Shown here: piece by piece, positions 26,136-37,725 of the stretch
Numbering within the stretch: the stretch's first letter is position 1
Layout of the letters: every line of letters starts with the position of its first letter
Position numbers and translations under genes: made by a program
Assembly: GCA_020747065.1 (NCBI GenBank)
Contig: JAGMVK010000012.1
Span: 1,488,001-1,552,000 of the forward strand
Reading direction: 5' to 3'
Length of the DNA stretch: 64,000 nt
From: Cadophora sp. MPI-SDFR-AT-0126
Taxonomy: Eukaryota > Ascomycota > Leotiomycetes > Helotiales > Ploettnerulaceae
Notes under the pieces: generated by a model
The model's database searches: none
The model's input: the letters and a program-made list of their open reading frames with translations, nothing else
What the model was told of the DNA's origin: nothing

Positions 26136-26360
26136 TGATATAACGTTGAAGTGACGGAAGTGCTGGAAATAGGAGTACTTAGGTTTAGCCGGAATATTAC
26201 CGGACGGAAGCCGGACCAGATTCGTGTATATATAAGACCGCTCCCCCTGTGAGGGCTCCTTACCTTCTTGTTTCCTTCGTACTAGACTTATAATATTACT
26301 ATTTGCCTACCCTCTTGCTCCTATACTTGATACTGCACTTAGTAATATTGTGTCGTTACA
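26136..26360 (+). repeat. 3' LTR of element B
   Basis: 225 bp, TGATATAACG...GTCGTTACA, partner of 6625-6849 and less mutated than it. Confidence 0.93.
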
Positions 26361-27642
26361 AGTATCGCTCTTCTTTATTAACTATAGCTACGAGCCTAAA
26401 GCTTATAAATAGTTAAGAAAGGATGATACTAATATATAGTAATTAGTAGTACTTACGGATAAACTTAAGGAACTATAATAATAGTTATTCAGAGATATTA
26501 AGTTCTTAAATTTAAGAACTATAAAATATAGTAATTAGAAGTAAAGTATAGGACTTTTATTAAAGAGGGGGAATAAAGTATACTTACTATATAAATATAT
26601 TAAAATAAAATAATTAAGTATAAAACTAGACTATAAGAAACTTAGCTTATTTGAAATTATAAAGGAAGTAAAACTTATAAATTTTAAACTATAGCTACTT
26701 TAAGGATTTAAGCTATACTTAGTTTTTTATATATTATTACTAAAACTTGCTAAAAAGGTAATATTACTAGTAATAAATAAGGAACTCTAATTTAAAAATA
26801 ATCTAAATATATATAAAGTAAAGAAGCTACTTAATATTAGGATTACTATTAAAGGTTAGTAGGAGTACTTTATTAAGTAAAAGGGGTACGGAAATAAAGA
26901 AAATTTATAGGAACTTATAGAAAACTTAAACTACTTAGACTTATTCTAATAATTCTAGTTAAAAACCTAGGCGAGCTCTAAGAAGTACTATCGCTAAGAC
27001 TAAGGGCAGATTATATAAGATCCGAAGGATTAAAATTAGCTAGCTATTCTACTAGTATAGAGTCTAGAGAATCTAGAACCTTACTAGGCAGAAGAGCTGT
27101 ATTATCGCGACTCCTTACTAAACGCTTCTTTTCTTTAATAGCTTCTAGCTTATTTAGGAAGCGGAGATTATAACGTAATATTTCGGCTACCTTAGTGCGA
27201 AATAATTTCCTTTATTTATTTATTTAGGAAATTTTAGCTTACTAGGTAAATAGCTACTTAATTAACTACTACTAATCCCGCTAAGTCTTCTTTTATATAT
27301 AAGATAAGTTAGCCTTTATTTACTCTAGCTTAAGCTAGTTACTCTTTAAAAGCCCCTATATATTATACTTAGTATTTCCTCTAGTACGAATATACTTAGT
27401 ATAGTAGTTAGAATTGAAAGAAATAATGTAAACCTTTTAAGGATTCTTTTTATATTAAGAATAAGAAGGTATTTTAAAGCTATAATAAAGGATATAAGAA
27501 AGGAGGTTTTATTAGTTTTATTTAAGATACTTATAGTAATTGAGAAGTATAATGGAAAGAAAGAATAATTTAGGAGTAAGGATAATATTTCTTAATTATA
27601 TATTTAAGGGCGTAGGAATACACTAGGATAGGAAGGGGATAA
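26361..27642 (+). pseudogene. 3' internal part of element A (integrase end and tail)
   Basis: The sequence aligns with the reverse complement of element D from 31915 down to about 30634. The first part reads like the end of a Gypsy integrase, with an FFINYSYEPKAY-type patch (NYGY in the family). It ends in a purine-rich tract before the right LTR. Multiple TAA and TAG stops are present. Confidence 0.75.
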
Positions 27643-28011
27643 TATTATAACCTAAGGTTATAATAGGTAGTATAGCCTTAAGGCTTAGTAAAGGGCACGA
27701 CTTATAAGGAACTGATACTATATAAAAAAGCTATAATCACGTAATAAAAGTTATGGGATAAATTATCTAGACTCCTTAAGTTTAGGTAATAATTTAAATA
27801 ATTTAATTGATTTAATATAATAAGGGTTCTATATAAGTAAATAGTATTTCCTACTATAGATAAAAGCCTTATGCTTAACTTAAATAAAGTATCTTTATAT
27901 TATACTTAGTAACTTATAACAGTTATTAGTCTTAGTTATTGATAGTATCCCTACCTACTAACCCACTAACTTTCGTACTCTCAAGTAATACTAGCTCGAC
28001 CGTACGTTACA
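27643..28011 (+). repeat. 3' LTR of element A
   Basis: 369 bp, ending CGACCGTACGTTACA, followed by the ATTAT target duplication. Confidence 0.92.
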
Positions 28012-29206
28012 ATTATGTCTTGATATCAGATTGATAATTTGAAACTTTGAATAGTTTGAAATTGCTAGAAATACTTAAACTTCCTGTTGTATAGTATCCA
28101 TTGATAGCCTCTTATAATAACTTTTTTGGGTATTGTAATACTGCCTTTATATCAAGAGCCTAGTAGTAGCGAGCTATAGCTGTAGCACTCCATAAAGGCT
28201 TTCTAATCTAAAAGAGTTAAAACCCCGCTTAATATAATTTTTAAGGTAAGCTTTTTTTAAATAATAATCTAAATATACTTACTTTTTCTATTTATAAGCC
28301 TTGTTTTTAAGACTTTTGTCCTTCTCTTTATATCTAAGTTCCTTTTTGACCTTCTTTATGGTTTTCTGATTACTAGTATTTTTTACTAATATTATTACTG
28401 ATCTTAATCGCCTGATTTTTAGTAGCTAAGCTTAACTTAATAATAATATTAAACAGAGTTGACTTTTTACTAGTCTCGAGGTAGAAGAAATCGTTTATAA
28501 AGAATATACTAATACTAAATAAATAGTTAAAGCTACCTTCTTTTGAAATCTTCTTATACTCAAGACATAGGTCGATATTTAAAAAGTTTAAAAATACAAT
28601 TGTCTTTTTCGATATAATACCTGCTTTATTATAGAACTCTTATATTACTTTAATAAAATTAACTAAGTCTTTAAAATCTTGCTAAATACTAGTAAAACCT
28701 CTATAAAAGTCTTAGTAGATATAGTAGCGTCTGATAGTTCGGATACGTCTACGAAATTTAATAACGCAAGCTTAGGCAGTTCATCAATAGGCTTACTAAA
28801 AGCTTTTAAAAAAACCGGCATACTAAATATATCTATAAAAGTAATCGCTAGAACTCTTTTGCCGAAGTATTTAACTTAGTGACTTAGTGCCTTCTTCGTA
28901 GCCGATTTATAATCTCTAATAATAGTCGTAACTTTTATAAACTATTTATATATAACTATACTAATTAAAAGAATTCTAAATTTTATAGCTAAATGAATAT
29001 TACTTGTTTTAGAGATCTAATTAGTTAAGCATTTAGCCTCGCCCCCCCCCCTTTTTTTTTTACCTTAATAAGTCTACAAAACACTAGCGCTTACGTATAG
29101 TAATCTCTCTTCTGTCTTATACTAAATTCTAATATAATAAATCTGAAATAGTAGTCTTATAAGTAGCTCGAGTAAAGTTTAAATAAAAAATAAGAGCGTA
29201 CCTTTT
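28012..29206 (-). other. Unclassified repeat remnant, possible minus-strand coding
   Basis: AT-rich but less decayed than neighbouring elements. On the minus strand between about 28,900 and 28,200 a protein-like frame with few stops can be followed, with several Leu/Lys-rich stretches, but I recognise no transposase or host domain. A run of ten C followed by ten T lies at 29042-29061. No terminal repeats were found. It may be an old DNA transposon, a fragment of another retroelement, or a RIP-hit host segment. Confidence 0.4.
29042..29061. repeat. C10-T10 homopolymer junction
   Basis: Ten cytosines followed directly by ten thymines. This is unusual in a RIP island where C is depleted. It may be a slippage-prone tract. 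Confidence 0.8.
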
Positions 29207-29575
29207 TGTTATAACCTGAGGTTGCAATAGGTGGCATAGCCCTAAGGCTCGGCAGAGAGTATAATTCGCAAGGGACTAGCACTATATAGAGAAGCTATAA
29301 TTACATGATAAAAGTTATGAGATAAATTATCTAGATTTTCTAAGTTTAGGTAATAATTTAATTAATTTAATTAATTTAATATAATAAGGGTTTTATATAG
29401 GTAAATAGTATTTCCTATTATAGATAGAAGCCTTATACTTAACTTAAATAAAGTATCTTTATACTATATTTAGTAACTTACTATAGTTATTAGTCTTAAT
29501 TAGTGATAATACTTCTATTTACTAACCCACTAACCTACGCACTCTTAGGTAATACCAGCTCGACCGTACGTTACA
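29207..29575 (+). repeat. Solo LTR of the A/D family
   Basis: 369 bp with both family ends (TGTTATAACC at the start, CGTACGTTACA at the end) and a perfect 5-bp duplication CTTTT at 29202-29206 and 29576-29580. No internal element sequence is attached. It is the product expected from LTR-LTR recombination of a former full element. Confidence 0.92.
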
Positions 29576-30282
29576 CTTTTATATAATAGTATTTAAAATT
29601 AAAGTATTACCTTAGGTAATCTTAATTACAAGTCTTAGTAAGCTCTCTTCGCTTATAAGAACTCTCCTTTATTCCTAGAATTAGAAAAAAAGAAGACTTT
29701 TTCTACCTCGGATTTTAGCTCTTAAGTAGCTTCCTATATTTTACTTCTAGATTTAGTGATCTACTTAGTTTTATGTTGTCCCAGGTCTTTATAATAGCTA
29801 CTTCATTCCTATAACTATAGAACTTCACTTATTTTCGGAAATAGAAAAGTAATACTTATCTCTATATAACGGTTCGGTATTTACTTATTATAAATATAGA
29901 GGCTCTAGGGTTAATCTCTAATAATTAAGAAGTAAGTATATTATATAGATAATTAAGATAGTTACTAGTATAATTAAGAATACTATTTAAGTTAAGTATA
30001 AAGCTCTTATCTAATAGTAGATATACTAATCTTTTATAGAACTTTTATTTCCTTATAAATCTTCTAGGATCTTTAGATCTTAAGGATCTAGTAAGATCCT
30101 TAGATTTATTATATAACTTAATCGCAGAAACTTATAGCTAATTTACTATATTATATAATATTATTATAATAAATATTATATAATATATATCTTTTAGGAT
30201 CTTATTAGCTCTTATAAGCTCTACTCCTAAGAGCTACTAGGCTCCCGAGTATATACTTACTCTAAGGATATCTTCTCCTAGG
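29576..30282. other. AT-rich spacer with small imperfect palindromes
   Basis: No gene recognised. Around 30,060-30,110 AGGATCTTTAGATCT and its near inverse AGATCCTTAGAT form an imperfect hairpin, and 30,150-30,190 is a TATAATATTA-rich palindromic run. The last five bases (CTAGG) are the target duplication of element D. Confidence 0.5.
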
Positions 30283-30633
30283 TGTAACGTACGGTCGAGC
30301 TAGTATTACTCAAGAGTGCGTAGATTAGTGGGTTAGTAGATAAAGGCGCTATTATTAATTAAGACTAATAACCGTAGTAAATTATTAAGTATAGTATAAA
30401 GATATTTTATTTAAATTAAGTATAAGACTTTTATTTATAGTAGGAAATATTATTTACTTATATAGAACCCTTATTATATTAAATTATTATCTAAACTTAA
30501 GGAATCTAAATAATTTATTCTGTAACTTTTATTATATAATTATAACTTCTTTATATAGTGCCAGTCCCTTGCAAGTCGTGCCCTTTACTAAGCCTTAGGG
30601 CTATACCGCTTATTATAACCTTAGATTATAATA
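30283..30633 (-). repeat. 3' LTR of element D (left copy)
   Basis: 351 bp, starting TGTAACGTACGGTCG. It lacks 18 bp of an AATTAATT-rich stretch present in the right copy. Confidence 0.9.
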
Positions 30634-31699
30634 CTATCCTCTTTCTATCCTAATATATTCCTACGCCCTTAGATATATAATTAGGAAACGTTATCTTTAT
30701 CCTTGAATTATTCTTTTTTTTTATTATACTTCCTAATTACTATAAATATCTTAAATAAAACTAATAAAACCTCCTCTCTTATGTCCTTTATTATAGCTTT
30801 AAAATACCTTCTTATTCTTAATATAAAAAAGATCTCTAAAGAATCTGTATTATTTTTTCTGACTTTAATTACTATACTAAGTGTATTTATACTAAGGGAA
30901 ATACTAAGTGTAATATATAAGGGCCTTTAAAGAGTAATTAGCTTAAGCTAAAGTAGATAAAAGTTAATTTATCTTATATATAAGAGAAGGCCTAGTAAAA
31001 TTAGTAGTAATTAATTAAGTAGCTATTTACTTAGTAAGCTAAAATTTCTTAAATAAATAAATAAAGGGAATTATTTTATACTAAGGTAATTAAAATATTA
31101 TATTATAGTCTTTACTCCTTAAATAAGCTAAAGGCTATTAAGGAAAAGGAGTATTTAGTAAGGAATTACGATAATATAGCTCTCTTACTTAATAAAGTTC
31201 CAGATTCTTTAGACTCTATATTAGTAGAGTAGCTAGCTAATTTCAATCTTTTAGATCCTATATAGTCTACCCTTAGTTTTAGTAATAGCGCTTCTTAGAG
31301 CTTACTTAGGTTTTTAATCGGAACTATTAGAGTAAGTTCAAGTAATTTAAGTTTTTTATAAGTTCTTATAAGCTTTCTTTATTTCTGTACCCCTTTTACT
31401 TAATAAGGTACTCCTATTAATCTTTAGTAGTAGTTCTAATATTAAGTAGCTTCTCTATTTTATATATATTTAAATTGTTTTTAGACTAGAGTTTTTTATC
31501 TATTACTAATAGTATTACCCTTTTAGCGAATTCTAGTAATAATATATAGAAAACTAGGTATAGCTTAAATCCTTAGAGTAGTTATAATTTGAAATTTATA
31601 AGTCCTACTTCTTTTATAATTTTAAATAAGCTAAGTTTCTTATAATTTAGTTTTATACTTAGTTATTTTATTTTAATATATTTATATAATAAGTATACT

Positions 31700-34600
31700 T
31701 TATTCCTCCTCTTTAGTAAAAGTTCTATACTTTATTTTTAGTTACTATATTTTATAGTTCTTAAGTTTAAGAACTTAATATTTTTAAATAACTATTATTA
31801 TAATCCCTTAAGTTTATTTATAAGTATTACTAATTACTATGTATTAGTATTATTCTTTCTTAGCTATCTGTAAGCTTTAGGCTTATAGCCATAGTTAGTG
31901 AAGAAGAGCGATACTGAGGTAGTCTTATTTTTGGCTTACCACGACTTTAAGGAATGTATACGCTAGTTCCTACGCGTTACTTCCTTCTTTATATAAAATA
32001 AAGTACTTATATTTAGTGAATCGGTTTATTATAACTTATATAGCGTTGAATACTATCTTTGTTATTAGTTCTTTTAATAGTGGTAGTTTAATAATAAAGT
32101 TAAATACTATAGACTCTCACGCTTTTTCTAGTATTAGGAATAATTAGAGTAATTTATAAGGTATATACTTACTTAACTTACTTTTAGTGTATAAGTTGTA
32201 TTCCCTAATAATTATTTTAATATACTTTCTTATTCCTAGAAAGTAATAATCTCTAGCTATTCTTTTAAAAGTTCTTATAATTCTTTAATACTTATGTACT
32301 AGTAGTAAGTATTATTTAGTAATAAACTATTATCTTAATTTAGCTAGGATATAAATAAAGCCTTTAAATTATAGGATACTATTATTATTTATGAAAAAAT
32401 CCTTTATTTATAATATTATTACTTATATAATGTATTTATTATTTAGATATACTTTCCTAATTTATTACGCGAGTATCTTATTTTCTATTATTATAAGAAT
32501 TATAAGAAGCTTATAATTATACTTTAGACTATTAGCTCCTACCTTAAGTATTACTTTAGATCTCTTTATTAGTTTACTTAAGTAGTCTTATTATTTACTA
32601 AGGGCGTCGGCCCTTACGTTTTCCGATTCTTTTTAATATATGATATTAAGTTTCAGTGTAAATAGCTCTTCTAATTACCTAATTTATTATTTATTCAGTA
32701 TCTTAGTTATAGTAAAAGATATAAGATTCTTATAATTTATTTATACTTGGATTATATGTTTTACTCCTTTTAGATAATAGCGCTACTACTTATAGGTAAT
32801 TATTATAGCTAATAATTCCTTATTATATATATTGTAATTAAGCTTAGCAGGTAAAAATATTCGTGAGTAGTATGCGATAAGCTATAGTTTCTTATTATAC
32901 TTCTAACTTAGGTAAGTCCTAAAGGCGAAGTCTGATATATTAGTTTCCATAATTATTTCTAATATTAAATTATAAGTAATTAGGACTAAGGCGCTAGTAA
33001 AGCGGCTCTTAAGTAGCTTAAAAGTAGTTTATACCTTTACTATCTACTAAAAGTCCTAATTCTTTTTAATAAGATTTATAAGTAGCTTAGCTATTATAGA
33101 ATAATTATATATAAATCTTTTATAAAAGTTAGTGAATCTTAAGAAGGATTATATTTATATAATTATTATTAGTTTAAGCTATACTAAGATAGCCTTAACT
33201 TTAGTTAAGTTTATATAGATTCTGTACTTTTTTATAATAAATCTTAAGAAATAGGTTTCTTCTTAATGAAATTTATACTTTTCTAGTTTAAAAAGAAGCT
33301 TAGTAGTTTATAGCTTCACTAATACCCTTTTCATGTATTAAATATACTTAGTCTTATCCTTAGAGTAAATAAGTATATTATTTAAGTAAGTAATTATAAA
33401 AATATTAAGGTATTTATATAATTAATTGTTAATTATCTGTTAGTAGGATATAGGTGCGTTTATAAGCCTAAATAATATAACTTAGTATTTATATAAGCTA
33501 TAGTATATTCTAAATACTATTTTCTATTCTTTGTTTTTCTTTATTCTAATAAGGTTATAAGCGCTTTTTATATCTAGAATTATAAATATAATTACTCCTT
33601 ATAGTTAATCGTATAGCTTATTAATTAAGAGTAATAGGTACTAATCCTTAATAGTAATATTATTAAGTATATAATAGTTAATATATAAGCGAAGCTTTCT
33701 ATTCTTTTTTTAGGATAAATAGCGTTAAACTAGTAATAAATAAAGTAAATAGTTATATAAATCCTTTTACTAGGTTCTTATTAATATACTCTTTTAAGTA
33801 TTATAGCTTTATTACGGATTATTAGTATATTAATCTAAAGCTAAGTATCTTTCCTAGTTCTAAAAATATCTTATAATCCTATAATTAGTACTTTAAAAAG
33901 GCCTTATTCTTAGGTCCTTTAAGGAATAGCGACTCATATTCCTTATATACTATTAGTATTCGCTTTAGCGCGAAGGCCTAAGCAGGGTTCTTAGTAGTTA
34001 AAAGAGTAGCATATAGCTCTTTCTACTTCAGAGTATCTGTACTCTAATTAAGTACTATATAGTTACTTTTATACTAATAATAGTCTAAAGTAATTTACTC
34101 TTTTTACTAGTCTATAGTAAGGTTATATAGTAATAGCTATAGTATACTAAGTACTAGCTTATAAATTCTTAAGTTAGTAATATTAAACTTAATATCTTTA
34201 GTATATTCTTATAATATTTTTATAATTAGTTAAGTAATCTAAAGAATTACTTATCTATTTAATAATCTAATAATGTCCCTATTTAGTGCAAATAGATAAT
34301 ATAAGCGTTACTTCTTAACTAATCTGAATCTATAGTTTAGGACTATTTATTAATTTATAAAGTTACTTATTACTCTAGAGTCTACTATAGCTCTAAGCGT
34401 TTATTTATTAATATAAATAATTAGGAAAAGTTACTATTCTTTTCCTATTATATATAGTTCTTTATTATATAAGGTCCTAAGCTCTTTATAAATACTTATT
34501 AATAGCTTATTATTAATAAAATCTCTTAGTTTTTTAAAGGCTCAGGTACTATTAGTAGTTCCTTAATAGAGAGAGGCAGCTCTTTATTATTAAAGAAAAT

Positions 34601-35900
34601 CGGTCCTTTATATTATAACTAATAGTCCCTATTAATCTTACTAGAGTAGTAAATAGTATATATGTAATTCTAATAAAATAATTATATAAGTTTTATATAT
34701 TAAAGGTAATTAATCTTTATTATATTTCTAGCTTTTTAAAGCTTATATATTTCTTCTTTATATCTGTTCTATTCTTTTCTATAGATCATAAGCTTAGCTT
34801 ATAGTTAGGGTATAAATTTTATATTCTATATAAATACTTTAATATATTATTAGCTTTAGTAAACTACGGTATTAGTTTTAGCATAACCTTCCTTATATCT
34901 ACGAATAATAGTATAGATTTGTATTATATATTTTATATATATATCTTTTTTAGTCTTCTAATACTAAATAGCTTCTTTTACTTTTTATTATATAGGGTAC
35001 TACTCTTCGATTACTTTATAATCTTAGTTATAGAGAGTATCCGCCTTTATACTAGTTTCTTAGACTAGCTTTACTCTACTAGCTATATTATAAATAAGGT
35101 AGTCTTTAGTAATATTTCTAATACTTTAAATAGGGATATCTTATCTAAGTCCTTACTCTTACTCTCTTTCTTTACCTTGCCCTTATTAAATTAAAGTATT
35201 TAAGTTACCTTAGCTAATTCTTTAGCTACGTCTTTCTATACTTATATAGTATGTAGTATTATTAGTCTATTATAGTTCCCCTAGCCTTAGATAGTAGTAT
35301 TAAGTTATTTTCTTAGCGAGTATTCTTAGGACCTCTTTCCCCCTACTCTTATAGTTCCGGGCTATATAGCTTAATTTCCTATAATTAAAATAAGTCCAAT
35401 CTTATAGGTATTTATTTTACTATTATAATAATAGTTTCTTTTTATAAGTAATATTGAGTTTTATAAGGTCTTTATAATTCTGTTTACATAAGTTACTATT
35501 CCCCTTATATCCGCCTTTCCCTATTTACTAATAGTTCAGGTTATACTTCCCTTTCTTTTTTATATTATACTTATATTAATTGTTATTAATTTTATATACA
35601 GCCTTTATAAATTACTTAAGATTATTAATAGTACTACTATATTAAAGGAGCTTATTCTTAATAAAGTCCTTAAATCCCTTTTAGTAAGTGTAATTAAGTA
35701 CCTTATTACCTTATTTAGTATAAGTGAAGTAGCGCTGGAAGTCTTAAGTATATATAATAGCTAATTCCTTTTACTTAAGGAATTCTATAATTCTTTTTAC
35801 CTCCCTTCTCTTATTTATAACCTTAAAGTTTACTTTAATCTTTATAATAAATCCTTCCTATATTCTAAAAATCTTAATAGTAGTATCTTTAACTTTTTAC
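31700..35900 (-). pseudogene. gag-pol remnant of element D
   Basis: On the minus strand the reverse-transcriptase block is recognisable by the spacing of an AYKRTYILL-like segment and a following DDIxIY-like block around 33,350-33,600. RNase H follows near 33,000, and an integrase tail ends about 31,900 in a patch matching the internal sequence of A. The gag region (about 35,900-34,700) is too decayed to read. No intact frame remains. Confidence 0.65.
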
Positions 35901-36279
35901 TTATTAATAATACTATCTTTATTACTTTATAAGAAGTAGTTCTTTAAGAATCCCTTAATCTAATTTATAGCTTTTCCCTTAAGAAAAGTTATAGCTTATA
36001 AGACCTATTTAGTTTTAGACTTAAATTACTCTTTATTAAACTTAATATATAATTAAAGTTATAAAAGAAACTTATAAAAGCGGTTTCTTTTACTATTAAA
36101 GGGTTTAATACTTTTATACTTAAGGTTCTTATTAATTTCTTTAATAAGCGCTATTAACCTTACTAAGGTAATAGTTTCCTTACTAGCTAATAAGGTAGAT
36201 GTACCGCGGGTACTTCCTAAAATAAAAAATATTCTTGATTTAACGTATACACTAGTACCCTTTAGTATAGTACTTAAAG

Positions 36280-36648
36280 TATAATATATAGTTAAGCTAG
36301 TATTACCTAAGAGTGCGTAGGTTAGTAGGTTAGTAAATAAGAGCACTATTATTAATTAAGACTAATAATTATAGTAAATTACTAAGTATAATATAAAGAT
36401 ACTTTATTTAAATTAAGTATAAAGCTTTTATTTATAATAGGAAATACTATTTACTTATATAGAACCCTTATTATATTAAATTAATTGAATTATTTAAATT
36501 ATTACCTAAACTTAGGAAATCTAAATAATTTATCCCATAACTTTTATTACGTGATTATAACTTTTTTATATAGTGCTAATCCCTTGCGGGTTATATCCTT
36601 TACCGAGCCTCAGGGCCATGCTGCCTATTGCAACCTCAGGTTGTAACA
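36280..36648 (-). repeat. 5' LTR of element D (right copy)
   Basis: 369 bp, ending TTGTAACA at 36648 and followed by CTAGG. The inner end is heavily mutated, while the outer 60 bases are nearly untouched. Confidence 0.92.
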
Positions 36649-36653
36649 CTAGG

Positions 36654-37480
36654 ATCCTAGGGCCGCCTAGGAGTATCTATAACACTCTAGGCCTTATATC
36701 TTATACTTATATATCTTATACTTTAAAATCACTCCTATATATAAAAAGTAAAGGAATCTATTTACTAATTATAGAAATATATACGAGATAACTAATAAAC
36801 TCTCGATTTCTATCTTACTTTACCTTTATAACTTAATCTAATTTATATACCCTTAGGCTTATAACTTTCTTTATAGAAGAGTAAAAGCTTATTATAAATC
36901 CCTTCTCGTTAAAATTCCAGATATTTTTAGGTTTAATTAAATACTTAGAAATAATATTTAATAGCTATAATTCAAATATATATAATTAGCTAAGAACTTA
37001 ATTAAAAGATAAGAATAAAAATATAGAGTAATATACTAACTAGAAAAAGAATATAAATATTAGAATATATTCGGTAGAAAATCGTAAATTATTAATATTC
37101 TAAAGGTAAGTACTCTTTAATTATATCTTATAGTAATAAATAAAAGTACTAATCTTATTCTTACTTATACTATTCTCTTAAATCTCTTTAATTAAACTCT
37201 TAATTATATAACTTATTAAAGGTAAGTTATGATTTATTAAATAATTAATTTAATTAATTAAAACCTTTTCTTAAGTATAGGTAAGAGCTTATTTCTAAAA
37301 AGTAGTAGTATTCTAATAGAAGCGTATTAAGCTATAGATTCTTTTAGAAATTAATATTTAGTTGTATTTAAACTTAATTACTGTAGTAAAATAATCTACA
37401 ACTTCTCCTCTTTTAATTATAGTAATTACTGCAGAAATCGCTACTAATTTATCTATTCTAGCTATGATTTAGTAGAGTAT
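36654..37480. other. AT-rich tail of the RIP island
   Basis: No recognisable gene or terminal repeat. The first bases (ATCCTAGG...CCTAGGAG) form short CCTAGG palindromes around the insertion target of element D. Beyond about 36,950 the sequence is strongly AT-rich and returns to ordinary composition near 37,480. Confidence 0.55.
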
Positions 37481-37725
37481 ATAAGGGAGTAGATTAGGAA
37501 TTTAGACGGGATTCTTAGCAGGGGCGGGATTATGTAAGGGGAGCCGGTTATATCTGGTGTCGACTGTGTTAAATCCTTCAGCTCATTTGTGATATGATTC
37601 TTTACCACAGCCTCTTTCGTTTTAAATGATCTTTTGCTTTGGGATGCTTTCGTGACGTGGACCTCATTTCCCGCCACGGCGAACATGACATCTCCTTTTT
37701 ATTTCCAAATAACCAGTAAACTGCC
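37481..37725. other. Short GC-normal spacer between RIP island and 5S gene
   Basis: Composition is normal and CA/TG steps return. A minus-strand frame here (37462-37686) lacks any domain or splice support and is not called. Confidence 0.5.

Larger units (their letters stand above)
6625..26360 (+). mobile_element. Element B: chromodomain Ty3/Gypsy LTR retrotransposon nested in A
   Basis: LTRs of 225 bp lie at 6625-6849 and 26136-26360, flanked on both sides by AGTAT (6620-6624 and 26361-26365). A polypurine tract (AGGAGGGGGG, 26126-26135) abuts the 3' LTR, giving plus orientation. Without the nested element C it would be about 7.8 kb. Gag remnants lie at about 6900-7502 and 19466-20660, and pol at about 20740-24540. 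A spliced antisense frame lies at 25191-25661. All frames carry RIP-type stops, so the copy is dead. Confidence 0.93.
6085..28011 (+). mobile_element. LTR retrotransposon A (Ty3/Gypsy family of element D), host of nested element B
   Basis: The outermost of three nested elements. It has 369-bp LTRs at 6085-6453 and 27643-28011, a matching 5-bp target duplication ATTAT at 6080-6084 and 28012-28016, and a purine-rich tract just before the right LTR (about 27629-27642), which sets plus orientation. After removing element B, only about 1.45 kb of internal sequence remains (6454-6624 and 26366-27642). Both parts match the reverse complement of element D: the left part matches the sequence just inside D's 36280-36648 LTR, the right part matches about 30634-31915. 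A therefore lacks about 4.2 kb of the internal region present in D, including most of pol. Heavily RIP-mutated and non-functional. Confidence 0.9.
30283..36648 (-). mobile_element. Element D: full-length Ty3/Gypsy retrotransposon, minus strand, family of A
   Basis: LTRs at 30283-30633 (351 bp, with an 18-bp internal deletion) and 36280-36648 (369 bp). A perfect duplication CTAGG flanks them at 30278-30282 and 36649-36653. A pyrimidine tract follows the left LTR (about 30634-30650), so the element reads right to left. Total length is about 6.4 kb. The minus strand encodes eroded pol; reverse transcriptase is recognisable at about 33,700-33,250 and integrase at about 32,700-31,700. Almost all reading is broken by TAA and TAG. 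Confidence 0.92.
4450..37480. other. RIP-type AT-rich repeat island
   Basis: TA, AT and TAG/TAA steps abound and CA/TG steps are rare over about 33 kb. The retrotransposon frames here are interrupted mostly by TAA and TAG. Paired LTRs differ almost only by C/T and G/A transitions; the 225-bp LTRs of element B, for example, differ in that way throughout. This is the established footprint of RIP on duplicated DNA in Pezizomycotina. The right border is fairly sharp near 37,480, while the left border is gradual between about 4,440 and 4,900. Confidence 0.9.

Noticed and set aside
6442..36791. Short open frames inside the AT-rich island (6442-6714, 28679-28879, 30703-30930, 36059-36346, 36573-36791)
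   Set aside because: They overlap LTRs or decayed pol, some start at non-ATG codons, and their residue composition reflects AT-rich noise or the antisense of retroelement coding.
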